NCBI RefSeq assembly: GCF_023111095.1
Contig: NZ_JALGYW010000004.1
Span: 186,001 to 250,000 of the forward strand
Length of the DNA: 64,000 bases
Direction of reading: 5' to 3'
DNA from: Maribellus sp. YY47
Lineage (GTDB): Bacteria; Bacteroidota; Bacteroidia; Bacteroidales; Prolixibacteraceae
Position numbers and translations under genes: made by a program. This document shows, piece after piece, positions 35,198-44,923 of the stretch; positions within the stretch are counted from its first letter, which is position 1; every line of letters begins with the position of its first letter. The notes under the pieces were generated by a model. The model was not told the origin of the DNA. It did no database searches and saw nothing but the letters and a program-made list of their open reading frames with translations.

Positions 35198-36388
35198 ATG
35201 CCCGACTTAGAATACGAAAAAATAGCGTTACTGATAGCTCGCGAAATAAGCGACGAAATTGATGAGGAAGAATTAAGGGAGCTTCGTGCTTGGCGCAATA
35301 TGAATGCAGCCAATAACGCTTTATATATCAAACTCAAAAATTCCCAAAACTTTAAAAGCTGGCTGGCTGATCGGGAAGATGTAAATGTTGATGAAGGTTG
35401 GTCGGCAGTTTACTCGGAAATAAAGAAAAGATCGAGAACAATAATTCTAAGAACCATTACACGCATTGCGGCCATTCTAGTTTTACCGCTTTTTGTAGGG
35501 GGTGTTGCCTATTTTTATTTCGACAATCAAATCGCAAAAAAGAAAATCAATCAACAACAGTTCGCCCAAATAAAACCCGGATCATCAAAAGCTACATTAA
35601 CCTTGTGTGATGGTCGCGATGTTTTTCTGGATTCGATCAATATGTTATCACTCACTGAAATCGATGGTACAGAGATTGAAAAAATTCAGGGGGAGATCAG
35701 TTACCGAAAATCAGACGAACAGTTGATGAAACAACCGGTTTACAACATTATCAATGTTCCGCTGGGAGGCGAATACCGTTTGACATTGTCGGATGGCACG
35801 AAGGTTTACCTTAATTCGATGACTTCATTGAAGTATCCGGTACAATTTGGCTCTGATAAACGAGAGGTAGAGTTGGTGGGTGAAGCTTATTTCGAAGTCA
35901 CAAAAAATGCGGGAAAGCCTTTTGTGGTGAATACCAAAGAAATGAAGGTGGAGGTTTTGGGGACATCGTTTAATGTAAATGCTTACGAAGACTCAAAGAA
36001 TACAGTCACTACTCTGGTTGAAGGTAAAGTGAAACTATCGAATACCCAGGACGATGAGAATGTCCAGATTTTGAATCCAAACGAACAGGCCGTAATGGAT
36101 AATCTGTCGGGTAAAATTGCGCTTCGTAATGTCGATGTAAGCAATTATATCAGCTGGAAAGATGGTCAAATGGTTTTCTACGATATGCCGCTGGAAGAAA
36201 TTATGGTTTTGTTAACCCGCTGGTATTCAGCTAAGGTTTTTTACATGAATCCGGAAGTTAAAGACCTGAGATTTAGTGGCAGTTTGGATAAATACGACGA
36301 AATTGAAAAGTTCATAGACATAATAAAAGCAACAAATCAAGTTAACGTAAGAGTTAACGACAACACCATTTTATTCGCGAAAAAGTAA
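35198..36388 (+). CDS. FecR-family anti-sigma factor
   Basis: 396 residues. Cytoplasmic anti-sigma part (about 1-80), one TM helix (about 84-107), periplasmic FecR domain with LGGEYRLTLSDGTKVYLNS, ELVGEAYFEV and VLGTSFNVNAY (about 190-275), then a C-terminal DUF4974 domain (about 320-390) with FYDMPLEEIMVLLTRWY. It holds the ECF sigma factor until the STN domain of SusC signals ligand in the periplasm. Start ATG 35198; 111-base gap to the sigma gene. Confidence 0.93.
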   Translation: MPDLEYEKIALLIAREISDEIDEEELRELRAWRNMNAANNALYIKLKNSQNFKSWLADREDVNVDEGWSAVYSEIKKRSRTIILRTITRIAAILVLPLFVGGVAYFYFDNQIAKKKINQQQFAQIKPGSSKATLTLCDGRDVFLDSINMLSLTEIDGTEIEKIQGEISYRKSDEQLMKQPVYNIINVPLGGEYRLTLSDGTKVYLNSMTSLKYPVQFGSDKREVELVGEAYFEVTKNAGKPFVVNTKEMKVEVLGTSFNVNAYEDSKNTVTTLVEGKVKLSNTQDDENVQILNPNEQAVMDNLSGKIALRNVDVSNYISWKDGQMVFYDMPLEEIMVLLTRWYSAKVFYMNPEVKDLRFSGSLDKYDEIEKFIDIIKATNQVNVRVNDNTILFAKK

Positions 36389-36509
36389 GCGAATAAACGG
36401 AACTAATAAAACTGAAAAAAAGAAAGACAGGAAATGTTGGCAGCATTTCCCGTCCTGAGAACAAATATCCGCCGCGAAGCGGAGTATTAATAATTAAACA
36501 TTCAAACTT
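36389..36509. promoter_or_regulatory. leader of susC with two hairpins
   Basis: GGAAATG and CATTTCC (about 36430-36451) make a perfect 7-base stem with a TTGGCAG loop; CCGC and GCGG (about 36470-36484) make a second. Neither is followed by a T run, so they are not classical terminators. They may be part of a 5' leader controlling susC expression. Confidence 0.4.
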
Positions 36510-39500
36510 ATGAAAAAAAATGGTGTAATGAGCACTTTCCTTAAGTGGGAGGTGTTTCAATTTTTAATTATGATGAAAGTTGTTTGGGTGATTATTTTGG
36601 CTTCAGCATTTCAGGCTGCTGCAACGGAGTCTTACTCACAGGCTACAAAGATTAGTCTAAGTATGAAACAGGCATCGCTTGAAGAGGTCATCTGGACAAT
36701 GAAGAAAATGACCCAGTTCAATTTTTTCTATCAAAACGATGAGATAGAAGAAGTTCAGGGGTTAAATGTAGAGTTTAGCGATCAAACTGTCGACGCTATT
36801 CTCGATGAGTGTTTGAAAAACACGGGCTTAACGTATGAGATCGTTCATAAGGCAGTTATAATCCATAAGGATACCAAGAAAATCGAACCACCGGGTCTGC
36901 TTCAGGAAAGCGAAGCAGATGCGCCGCAAAAGAAAACAGTTTCCGGTAAAGTAACTGACGCTAAAGGTTTGCCATTACCTGGTGTTACGGTTATCGTAAA
37001 AGGGACCACTGTTGGAACCGTTACCGATCCCGATGGAAATTTCAGCTTCGAAGTGCCAGTTGCAGCTGAAATTCTGCAGTTTTCGTTTGTTGGGATGAAA
37101 ATGCAGGAAATTGTTTTAGCCGGACAATCAACATTCAATATCGTACTGGAAGAAGAAACAGCCGACCTCGAAGAGGTGGTTGTGGTAGGTTATGGTAGCC
37201 AGAAGAAAGAATCGGTAACTGGTGCTATTTCTTCGGTTCGCACAGAAGAGTTGAAACAAAGCTCAGCTGCGAACCTTTCTGTGGCATTGGCCGGACAGCT
37301 TCCTGGTTTAACAGTTATGCAATCGTCAGGACAGCCCGGTAGCGATAATGTAAACCTTTACCTTAGGGGGATGGGAACATTAAATGATGCTTCCCCACTT
37401 ATTTTGATCGATGGTATTCCACGGGAAAGTATTGATAAATTGGATCCTAATGAAGTTGAATCTATTTCAATTCTGAAAGATGCTTCGGCAACGGCAGTGT
37501 TTGGTGTCCGAGGTGCAAATGGTGTTATTATTATTACTACACGAAGAGGACAGGAAGGCAAATCGGAACTGAATATAACAGTAAATCAAAGTTATCAGAA
37601 GTTTCTTGTTCAGAACGATAGAATTCACTCGTGGGAATTTGCTGAATTACGTAATCAGGCATATCTCAATGGTAACCCCGGAGCAGCAGATGCAGATCTG
37701 CCTTTCACTCAATATATGATTGATAAATATAAAAGTGGTGAAGATCTTGTATTCTATCCCGATCGTGATGTGTTTCATGATTATTTTCGGGATTGGGCTC
37801 CTCAAACCCGCGTTAACGCTAATTTTAACGGAGGTGGTAAGTTTTTTTCGTACTTCCTGAATGCCGGATATATCGGACAGGGAGGTAACTTCAAAACCGA
37901 ACCAGAGAGCTTCCTGGGATACGATCCCAGCTACGCTATGGACCGTTATAATTTCAGGGGAAATATAGACTTTAACCTGGCCAGTAATCTAAAAGCATCA
38001 TTGAATCTTGCAACCTACTTGCAGAAAATGAACACGCCACAAACTGTGTCTTTATTCAGTGGTAGCGTGGAGGGTATGGTTCAGAACATGATTGCTTATA
38101 CTTGGGGAACTCCTCCTACGGACCCGGGGCCAATTACAGTTGCCGGATATGGAGTACCCGAAAATGAAATTGTAGCTCAGTCGGGGCAAGACAGGAATAC
38201 CTATGGTGAAATAAACCGCAGGGGATACAGATCGGAAGGTTCAACCGTATTGAATTCTTCTTTGGCAATCGATTGGGGACTGGATTTTATTACAAAAGGA
38301 TTGAGTGCAAAAGGAATGGTGGCCTTTGATAGTCACGCAAGCACCGTACGTCAGGGATACCGTGGGGTAAATGTTTACGGTTTCAATGTTGCACGGAATG
38401 CTGACGAATCGAGCTACTATTCTCCGATTAGGGAAAATCAGGACAAAGCGATGACTTTAACCAAAGGTATGAGTACCTATTATTATTCGAATTATCAGGC
38501 ATCTCTGAATTACGCCAGAACATTTGGTTTGCATACCGTCACTGGTTTGGCGCTTTATCAGAGAGACAAGTGGGATAAGGCCAGTGCTGATTTACCATAT
38601 AATGTAATTGGATATGTTGGTCGTGTAACTTACGATTATGACAATCGATATTTAGCCGAATTTAACTTTGGTTATAACGGATCCGAGCAATTTGCACCGA
38701 AAAATCGCTTTGGTTCATTTCCTGCTTACTCGTTGGGATGGGTAGCCAGCAACGAAAGTTTCCTGAAAGACAACCCGGTCGTTACGCACCTAAAATTTAG
38801 AGGTTCGTACGGTATAACCGGTAATGATAAACTTGGCGACAGCCGATTCTTATATCAGAGTTCAATAACTATGTCAGGAGGGGTTATTCCTGGGTTAGGT
38901 TATGGACAAAGTGTTGTACAGGGCAGAATGGGTAATGAAGCTCTTCAATGGGAAAAAGCCGAAAAGAAAAATTTCGGAGTCGATTTAAAATTGTTCAACG
39001 ATCTTTCGCTTACCGTTGACGTCTTCGACGAGCATCGTGATAAAATCCTTATTAGCAGATCAACGATTCCGGTACTGCAGGGTGTACCGTTAGGTAATAT
39101 TCCAAAAGTAAATATTGGTGTTGTGGATAATAAAGGATATGAGATTGAACTTGCTTACCAAAAAACGGTGAACAAAGATCTTTCTTTTACCGTGAGAGGT
39201 AATTTCAACTACAACGAGAATACTGTAAAATATGCTGATGAAGTTCAATACGGAGAAGATTATGCTTACCGTTACAGGAGTACTGGTTTTAGTATCGGTC
39301 AACGTTTTGGATACCAGATTGATTACAGTAATGGTAATGGTTACATAAATACGTTGGAAGAGCTCGACAATCTTCCTACCTATGAAGTTGGTGGAACGCC
39401 AAGACTAGGTGATTTTATGTATGTTGATGTCAATAACGATGGAAAAATTAACGATCGGGATTTAGTTCCAATCGGTAATCCTACGGTGCCGCGTATATCA

Positions 39501-39968
39501 TACGGTTTGTCCAGTGCGATTAATTACAAAAACTTCGACATGTCGTTTGTATTTTCCGGTATCGCTCAAAGTAGTATCACACATACGGGGTGGGGGGTAA
39601 CTGAATTTGGATTGGTAGGTTTCTTTAGTGATTGGCATAAACAAGCATGGACAGCTGAACGATATGAAAATGGAGAAGAAATTTTATATCCTGCGCTTGG
39701 AATGTCGGCCGGTGTTAGCCAGAAATCGAATAACTTCTTTATCATGGACCGCTCCTACTTGCGTTTGAAAAACATAGAGATTGGTTATAGTCTGCCCGAG
39801 AGTATTTTAAAACCTGTTGGCATATCCAGAGTCAGAGTTTTCGCTAATGGCAACAACCTGTTAACATGGGATAAATTACCGGTTAACACAATCGATCCTG
39901 AACAAAATGATGCACTGGTTTACCCATTAACCAAAATGGTAACATTTGGTGTTAATATGACTTTCTAA
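36510..39968 (+). CDS. susC: SusC/RagA TonB-dependent receptor with STN domain
   Basis: 1152 residues. Order: signal peptide (about 1-45, ESYSQ), STN signalling domain (about 50-105; MKKMTQFNFFYQ), carboxypeptidase-regulatory-like beta domain (about 143-215; GKVTDAKGLPLPGVTV), TonB box (VVVVGYGSQKK about 222-232), plug (GQLPGLTV, RGANGVII) and a 22-strand barrel ending VNMTF. Outer-membrane importer of oligosaccharides with the lid SusD. The STN domain contacts FecR, so this receptor reports uptake to the ECF sigma factor of the same locus. Followed by susD after 19 bases. Confidence 0.95.
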   Translation: MKKNGVMSTFLKWEVFQFLIMMKVVWVIILASAFQAAATESYSQATKISLSMKQASLEEVIWTMKKMTQFNFFYQNDEIEEVQGLNVEFSDQTVDAILDECLKNTGLTYEIVHKAVIIHKDTKKIEPPGLLQESEADAPQKKTVSGKVTDAKGLPLPGVTVIVKGTTVGTVTDPDGNFSFEVPVAAEILQFSFVGMKMQEIVLAGQSTFNIVLEEETADLEEVVVVGYGSQKKESVTGAISSVRTEELKQSSAANLSVALAGQLPGLTVMQSSGQPGSDNVNLYLRGMGTLNDASPLILIDGIPRESIDKLDPNEVESISILKDASATAVFGVRGANGVIIITTRRGQEGKSELNITVNQSYQKFLVQNDRIHSWEFAELRNQAYLNGNPGAADADLPFTQYMIDKYKSGEDLVFYPDRDVFHDYFRDWAPQTRVNANFNGGGKFFSYFLNAGYIGQGGNFKTEPESFLGYDPSYAMDRYNFRGNIDFNLASNLKASLNLATYLQKMNTPQTVSLFSGSVEGMVQNMIAYTWGTPPTDPGPITVAGYGVPENEIVAQSGQDRNTYGEINRRGYRSEGSTVLNSSLAIDWGLDFITKGLSAKGMVAFDSHASTVRQGYRGVNVYGFNVARNADESSYYSPIRENQDKAMTLTKGMSTYYYSNYQASLNYARTFGLHTVTGLALYQRDKWDKASADLPYNVIGYVGRVTYDYDNRYLAEFNFGYNGSEQFAPKNRFGSFPAYSLGWVASNESFLKDNPVVTHLKFRGSYGITGNDKLGDSRFLYQSSITMSGGVIPGLGYGQSVVQGRMGNEALQWEKAEKKNFGVDLKLFNDLSLTVDVFDEHRDKILISRSTIPVLQGVPLGNIPKVNIGVVDNKGYEIELAYQKTVNKDLSFTVRGNFNYNENTVKYADEVQYGEDYAYRYRSTGFSIGQRFGYQIDYSNGNGYINTLEELDNLPTYEVGGTPRLGDFMYVDVNNDGKINDRDLVPIGNPTVPRISYGLSSAINYKNFDMSFVFSGIAQSSITHTGWGVTEFGLVGFFSDWHKQAWTAERYENGEEILYPALGMSAGVSQKSNNFFIMDRSYLRLKNIEIGYSLPESILKPVGISRVRVFANGNNLLTWDKLPVNTIDPEQNDALVYPLTKMVTFGVNMTF

Positions 39969-39987
39969 CCGCTTAATCTGAATAAAA

Positions 39988-41805
39988 ATGAAGAATTACA
40001 TCTATATAATTTTGGTATTAATTGTTGCGTTTTTCAGCAGTTGTACCGACGCTTTAGACATGGCTCCTGACGGAAATATGCAGATGGATGAGGTACTGTC
40101 TGATCCGGATAAAGTGGAAGCCTTGTTGAACCGCGTTTATAATAACATTCCCCAAAAAGGGTATGCCTACTTCTTTTTCGATCCGGCAGTGGTAGCCTGT
40201 ACTGATGACGGTTGGACGTCGGAAGATTCACAGGGGCAGTTGGTGGATCAGTACTACAAAGACAATTGTTCGGCCAGCTGGCATCCTATGCGTGATTTCC
40301 CCGATGGACACGGTGCCAATAACAATAGTTATTGGAGCCGTTACTGGCAACAGATACGTTTATGTTCGCAGTTTATTGAAGTGATTGATGAAGCTGCTGT
40401 TAACGATGAAGCTGACCGAGGAAGATTTAAAGCAGAAGCTAAAGTGATGAGAAGCTTCTTTTACATGGAGCTGATTAAATGGTTCGGAAAAGTTCCTGTA
40501 TTGAACGAAACAGTTCCGTTTGATGCTGATTTTTCAACTTTGACACGGCAATCGGTTTATGAAGTTGCTTCGCTTATTGTTGCTGATTGTAATGATGCTT
40601 TAGCAGAGTCAGAACTCCCCTGGAGGATAGACGGGAGTGGTGATGGAGGTCGTGCCACAAAGGCTTTGGCCTGCGCTCTGAAATCTGAGGCGATGATGTT
40701 TGCCGCCAGCCCGCTGCACAACGAAGGAGAAAACCATTGGGAAGAGGCCTATCAGGTTACAAAGGATGCGGTATCAAAATTAAAAGCAAATGGCTATGAG
40801 CTATTTACAGTATGCACCCAACCCAATGTGTTTGGCACCGGCCCTGCAGCTGCCTATCGGCAGTTGGTAGATCAGGATGCAGATTTTGTACCAACACCTC
40901 GCGATAAAGAAACCATATACCGGGCCAGATCAGGTGGACTGTTTGTTTGGCATATCGGTTATATTGGAAGTAATATGCCAAATACTTACAAGTGCGGTAC
41001 CTGTCCGACACAGGAATTAGTCGATGCCTTTGAAACGATCGACGGACAACCTGTATTGGATCTGGAGCGACCTTATTTGGATGAAAAACATCTGCAACCT
41101 AACTACAATGAGGCTAATACGTTATACGATCCTAATAATCCGTATGCTAATCGTGACCCACGACTGGCTCAAACGGTGTTGTATAATGGAAGTGAAATCT
41201 TGTTTGATAACAAAAAGGTGACGATTGAAACCTACACAGGAGGGAAGCATGCTCCCAGTTGGGATGTTACCAACAGGGTTTCATCGCGAACCGGTTACTA
41301 TCATTGTAAAATGGTTACACCCGGTGCCAGTGGAACCAACCAAATCAACAACGCAAATTGGAAGTTTTATCGTTTAGGTCAGACCTTGCTTAATTTGGCA
41401 GAAACGGCTGCTGAAGCGGGTCACTTGGATGAAGCCAGAGCTGCTGTAAACGAAGTTAGAGCCCGTTCAGGAATGCCCGAGCTCTCTGCCGGTTTGTCAA
41501 AAGAAGAACTGATATTGCGAATTCGCAATGAACGTCGTGTTGAATTGGCCTGGGAAGAAAATCGTTTCTTCGACCTTAGAAGGTGGCAAGATCCAAGTGG
41601 TGATTTAAGTGAAACCAGTAAATGGTTTACAGCCATGGTTATAACTAAAAATTCAGATGGTAGCTTTACTTATTCACGCCGTAATATCTCGGAGAGTCCT
41701 CGCGGAGGATGGCAAAACAGAGATTTACTGCTTCCGCTTCCATTGTCTGAAGCAGCACTGCTTGAGTCGGTAACCGGTCAGCCATGGCAAAATCCGGGAT
41801 GGTAA
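39988..41805 (+). CDS. susD: SusD/RagB lipoprotein, lid of the first SusC
   Basis: 605 residues, lipobox SSC at Cys19. SusD alpha-helical TPR-like fold: ARSFFYMELIKWFGKVP-like segments near 150, RNERRVELAWEENRFFDLRRW near 510-530, and a C-terminal LPLPLSE followed by GQPWQNPGW ending. Binds glycan at the cell surface. No inserted domain; 605 residues is normal. Start ATG 39988, 19 bases after SusC. Confidence 0.94.
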   Translation: MKNYIYIILVLIVAFFSSCTDALDMAPDGNMQMDEVLSDPDKVEALLNRVYNNIPQKGYAYFFFDPAVVACTDDGWTSEDSQGQLVDQYYKDNCSASWHPMRDFPDGHGANNNSYWSRYWQQIRLCSQFIEVIDEAAVNDEADRGRFKAEAKVMRSFFYMELIKWFGKVPVLNETVPFDADFSTLTRQSVYEVASLIVADCNDALAESELPWRIDGSGDGGRATKALACALKSEAMMFAASPLHNEGENHWEEAYQVTKDAVSKLKANGYELFTVCTQPNVFGTGPAAAYRQLVDQDADFVPTPRDKETIYRARSGGLFVWHIGYIGSNMPNTYKCGTCPTQELVDAFETIDGQPVLDLERPYLDEKHLQPNYNEANTLYDPNNPYANRDPRLAQTVLYNGSEILFDNKKVTIETYTGGKHAPSWDVTNRVSSRTGYYHCKMVTPGASGTNQINNANWKFYRLGQTLLNLAETAAEAGHLDEARAAVNEVRARSGMPELSAGLSKEELILRIRNERRVELAWEENRFFDLRRWQDPSGDLSETSKWFTAMVITKNSDGSFTYSRRNISESPRGGWQNRDLLLPLPLSEAALLESVTGQPWQNPGW

Positions 41806-41834
41806 ACTAATACTTGAATTTAAAATTCATAATT

Positions 41835-44800
41835 ATGACAATAGATAAATTTATCAAATATATAGCGCTCAACATTGGATATTTGTTGATGTGCGTCAAT
41901 CTATATGCTCAAGGAGAATCTCTCCCCCAAAACCTTGTGGTAAATGAGTACGGAGAGCCGGTTGCCGGTGCTGTAGTTGTTTCAGAATTTGGCAAGAACC
42001 AATATGTAACATCTAACGATGGTAGTTGTCAGATTACAGTTGACGATGGAAGCTCATATGTAGTTGTAAGAGCAATTGGTTTTCTGGATTATAAGATTCC
42101 TGTGGATGAAATATTAAGCACCCAGAAAATAACGCTGAACTTTGATAATCATAACATGGGCGGTGTTGTGAATATGGGATATAACTCTTATTCCCGAGAA
42201 TCGGTAACCGGTGCAGTATCTTCGGTAACGGGTGCAGAGTTAGACAAAACCCCCAGTAATATATTATCCGAAACGTTATCAGGTAGGTTACCCGGTTTAA
42301 CCAACGTGCAAAACCTTTCTGAATTAACTTTTTTCGGATACGGAAACTATACTAAAACAATTCGGGGTATTTCTTCTCGAAATGGATCTTCGCCTCTAAT
42401 TATTATAGATGGTGTAGTTTGCCCCACTCAGTATTACGAATTCATTTCACCAAAAGAAATCGAAAGTGTGAGCGTTCTTAAAGATGCTTCTGCAACAGCA
42501 ATTTATGGAATGCAGGGAGCCAACGGAGTGATTGTTATTACCACCAAACGTGGGTTTAATGGCGAAAAAAAGGTAGAAGCTTATGTTGATCAGTCTTTCC
42601 AGCAAATGATTAAGCGGCCGATGTTTATAAATTCGGCTCGCTACGCGCAACTTCGGAATGAGGCAGGCGAACGGGATGGACTTGGCACGTATTCTCAGTT
42701 TAGTCAGGACGAAATCGACCAGTTTGGTGCAGGTGATAATATTGCATATCCGAATAACGACTGGTACGATATGTTTATCAAAGACTATGTGTTGAGACAG
42801 CGCGCAGGAGTAAATGTTTCCGGAGGTTCTAAAAAGTTTAAATATTTCTCTGAATTGAATTTTGTGAACCAGGGCGAGCCTCTGATTGTAGAAGATGTTG
42901 CTGACCGTAAATATGATCCAACTCCCCATGTTAATATTTTCAATTTTCGCTCCAATATGGATGTGAATTTTAATCAGTATGTATCGGGTTTTATGCGCCT
43001 TGCAGGTAGTGTGAAACGCGAAAAGCAAACAGGAGCCGGGATGAACTGGGATATCTACAGTAACTTACTCAGTTTGCCTCCGACAATGTATGGGCCATTG
43101 TCTCCCGAGATTGAGGATGACCCGGACCAGAGCAACCAGGTTGTTACGATTGTAGGAGTTGATAATCCAGCTTATGGCGAAATTAATCGGTCGGGTTATA
43201 AAGAGATTATCGAAACCAATGTAATTGCACAAGCCGGATTAAGTGCTGATTTAAGTTTCATTACCAAAGGCTTGTCCGTTAGTGGAGCTATGGCTTATCA
43301 GGCCTATCTTCGGAACAATACCTCTACAACTCAGGAGTATTATAAAGTGATTAGAGAAAATGATTATTCGGTGTTGGATAATTTTAGGAAATATGGTGAT
43401 GACGAGAATACTCCGTTGGCTTATTCCAAAGGTTCAGTTTACTTCTATTATCTCGATTTGTTTGGTACGGTTGAGTACAAACGTCAGTTTGGTGATCATT
43501 CAATCGACGCTGCTGCTCACACCTATTATTTATACCAGGAAAAAGAAGCAACAGGAAGCGGAAGTGATGTATTACCTTACAAACGACAGAATGCTGGGGT
43601 GAGTGTGCTCTACGGGTTTAAAGACCGTTACTTTGTAAAAGGAGACCTTGGTTATTCTGGTTCAGAACAATTTCATCCGGATAACCGGTTTATAGCTACA
43701 CCGTCCATTTCAGCAGCCTGGATTGCCTCTAAAGAAAATTTCTTTGATGTTGATTTCATCAGTCTATTAAAACTAAGGGCTTCATATGGTTTAACAGCAA
43801 ACGATCAAATAGGTGGTTCTCGTTTCCTTTACCTGGATAACATTCGTTCTTCCGGCGAAGAGAAAGAGAGGGGGAATCCTGATTTGTCTCCCGAAAAAAT
43901 TAAAAAGCTGAACCTTGGTCTTGATCTTGGTCTATTAAATATGTTTACCATCGGTGTTGATTATTTTAAAGATAAAGTCGACAACATGTTGGTGAATAGT
44001 TCTTCAACAATTCCCGTTTACCAGGGTATTCCTCTTGGGTACTATCCTAAACTGAACAATGGTAAAATGGAAAATAAGGGCTACGAAATTTCGGTTGGTT
44101 TCAATAAGCAATTCAGTAAAGAGCTGAGAGCTTATGCTACTTTTAATTTCATGCAGGCGAAAAACAAAGTGATTAGCATCAACGAATCTCCTTATTCTGA
44201 TGATTATGCTTATCCGTACCGTACCGAAGGATATCGCTATGGGCAACAATGGGGGTATAAAATTGACTACAGTAACGGAAACGGAATGTTTAATTCAGAA
44301 CAGGAATTAGCAAGCTCAAACCTCGTTTATTCTATGGGTATACCGCGTGTGGGTGATTTTATCTATCAGGATTTGAATAATGATAATACAATCGATGAAA
44401 AAGATTTAGCGCCCATGGGATATGCCAAGATACCTGAGCAAGAATATACTTTCAACGGTGGCGTAAACTGGAAGAATTGGGAAATGTCGTTTCTTTTCCA
44501 TGGTGTAAGAAATGCTTCTCAGTTTATAAGCGGTACAGGGGTTTATGAAAACGAGAGCCTGGGAATATTCAATGATATTCATTTAAATGCATGGACACCT
44601 GAACGTTATGCTGCCGGAGAGGAAATTTCATATCCTGCTCTGTCATTGTTACCTTCAACCAACCACGTTAACAACGATTTCTTTTTGATGGATCGTTCGT
44701 ATCTGCGTTTAAGAAATCTTGAGATTGCTCATACCTTACCGGTAAACCTTTCCAAGAAAGCGTCGAAGGAAACCATACGTATTGCCGTTAACATTCAAAA

Positions 44801-44912
44801 CTTGTTTACGATTGATAATGTACAATCAAAATACATCGATCCTGAAATTGGGCAAATGAATACATTCCAGCCTTATAGGGTATATAACCTTGGCGTAAAT
44901 ATTAACTTTTAA
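41835..44912 (+). CDS. susC: second SusC/RagA TonB-dependent receptor, no STN domain
   Basis: 1025 residues from ATG 41835 (the frame extends to a TTG at 41814 without family sequence). Signal peptide (about 1-26, LYAQG), a shortened carboxypeptidase-regulatory-like domain (about 32-95), plug with GRLPGLTN and MQGANGVIVITT, and the usual barrel ending GVNINF. STN is absent. The TonB-box region reads VNMGYNSYSRESVTG instead of the usual VVVGYG-type box, a marked change from the first receptor. It cannot signal to FecR by itself. Followed by its SusD after 11 bases. Confidence 0.93.
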   Translation: MTIDKFIKYIALNIGYLLMCVNLYAQGESLPQNLVVNEYGEPVAGAVVVSEFGKNQYVTSNDGSCQITVDDGSSYVVVRAIGFLDYKIPVDEILSTQKITLNFDNHNMGGVVNMGYNSYSRESVTGAVSSVTGAELDKTPSNILSETLSGRLPGLTNVQNLSELTFFGYGNYTKTIRGISSRNGSSPLIIIDGVVCPTQYYEFISPKEIESVSVLKDASATAIYGMQGANGVIVITTKRGFNGEKKVEAYVDQSFQQMIKRPMFINSARYAQLRNEAGERDGLGTYSQFSQDEIDQFGAGDNIAYPNNDWYDMFIKDYVLRQRAGVNVSGGSKKFKYFSELNFVNQGEPLIVEDVADRKYDPTPHVNIFNFRSNMDVNFNQYVSGFMRLAGSVKREKQTGAGMNWDIYSNLLSLPPTMYGPLSPEIEDDPDQSNQVVTIVGVDNPAYGEINRSGYKEIIETNVIAQAGLSADLSFITKGLSVSGAMAYQAYLRNNTSTTQEYYKVIRENDYSVLDNFRKYGDDENTPLAYSKGSVYFYYLDLFGTVEYKRQFGDHSIDAAAHTYYLYQEKEATGSGSDVLPYKRQNAGVSVLYGFKDRYFVKGDLGYSGSEQFHPDNRFIATPSISAAWIASKENFFDVDFISLLKLRASYGLTANDQIGGSRFLYLDNIRSSGEEKERGNPDLSPEKIKKLNLGLDLGLLNMFTIGVDYFKDKVDNMLVNSSSTIPVYQGIPLGYYPKLNNGKMENKGYEISVGFNKQFSKELRAYATFNFMQAKNKVISINESPYSDDYAYPYRTEGYRYGQQWGYKIDYSNGNGMFNSEQELASSNLVYSMGIPRVGDFIYQDLNNDNTIDEKDLAPMGYAKIPEQEYTFNGGVNWKNWEMSFLFHGVRNASQFISGTGVYENESLGIFNDIHLNAWTPERYAAGEEISYPALSLLPSTNHVNNDFFLMDRSYLRLRNLEIAHTLPVNLSKKASKETIRIAVNIQNLFTIDNVQSKYIDPEIGQMNTFQPYRVYNLGVNINF

Positions 44913-44923
44913 ATGGCTTTAGC

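Noticed and set aside
42447-43028. 193-codon reverse ORF inside the second susC
   Set aside because: Antisense to a clear TonB-dependent receptor.
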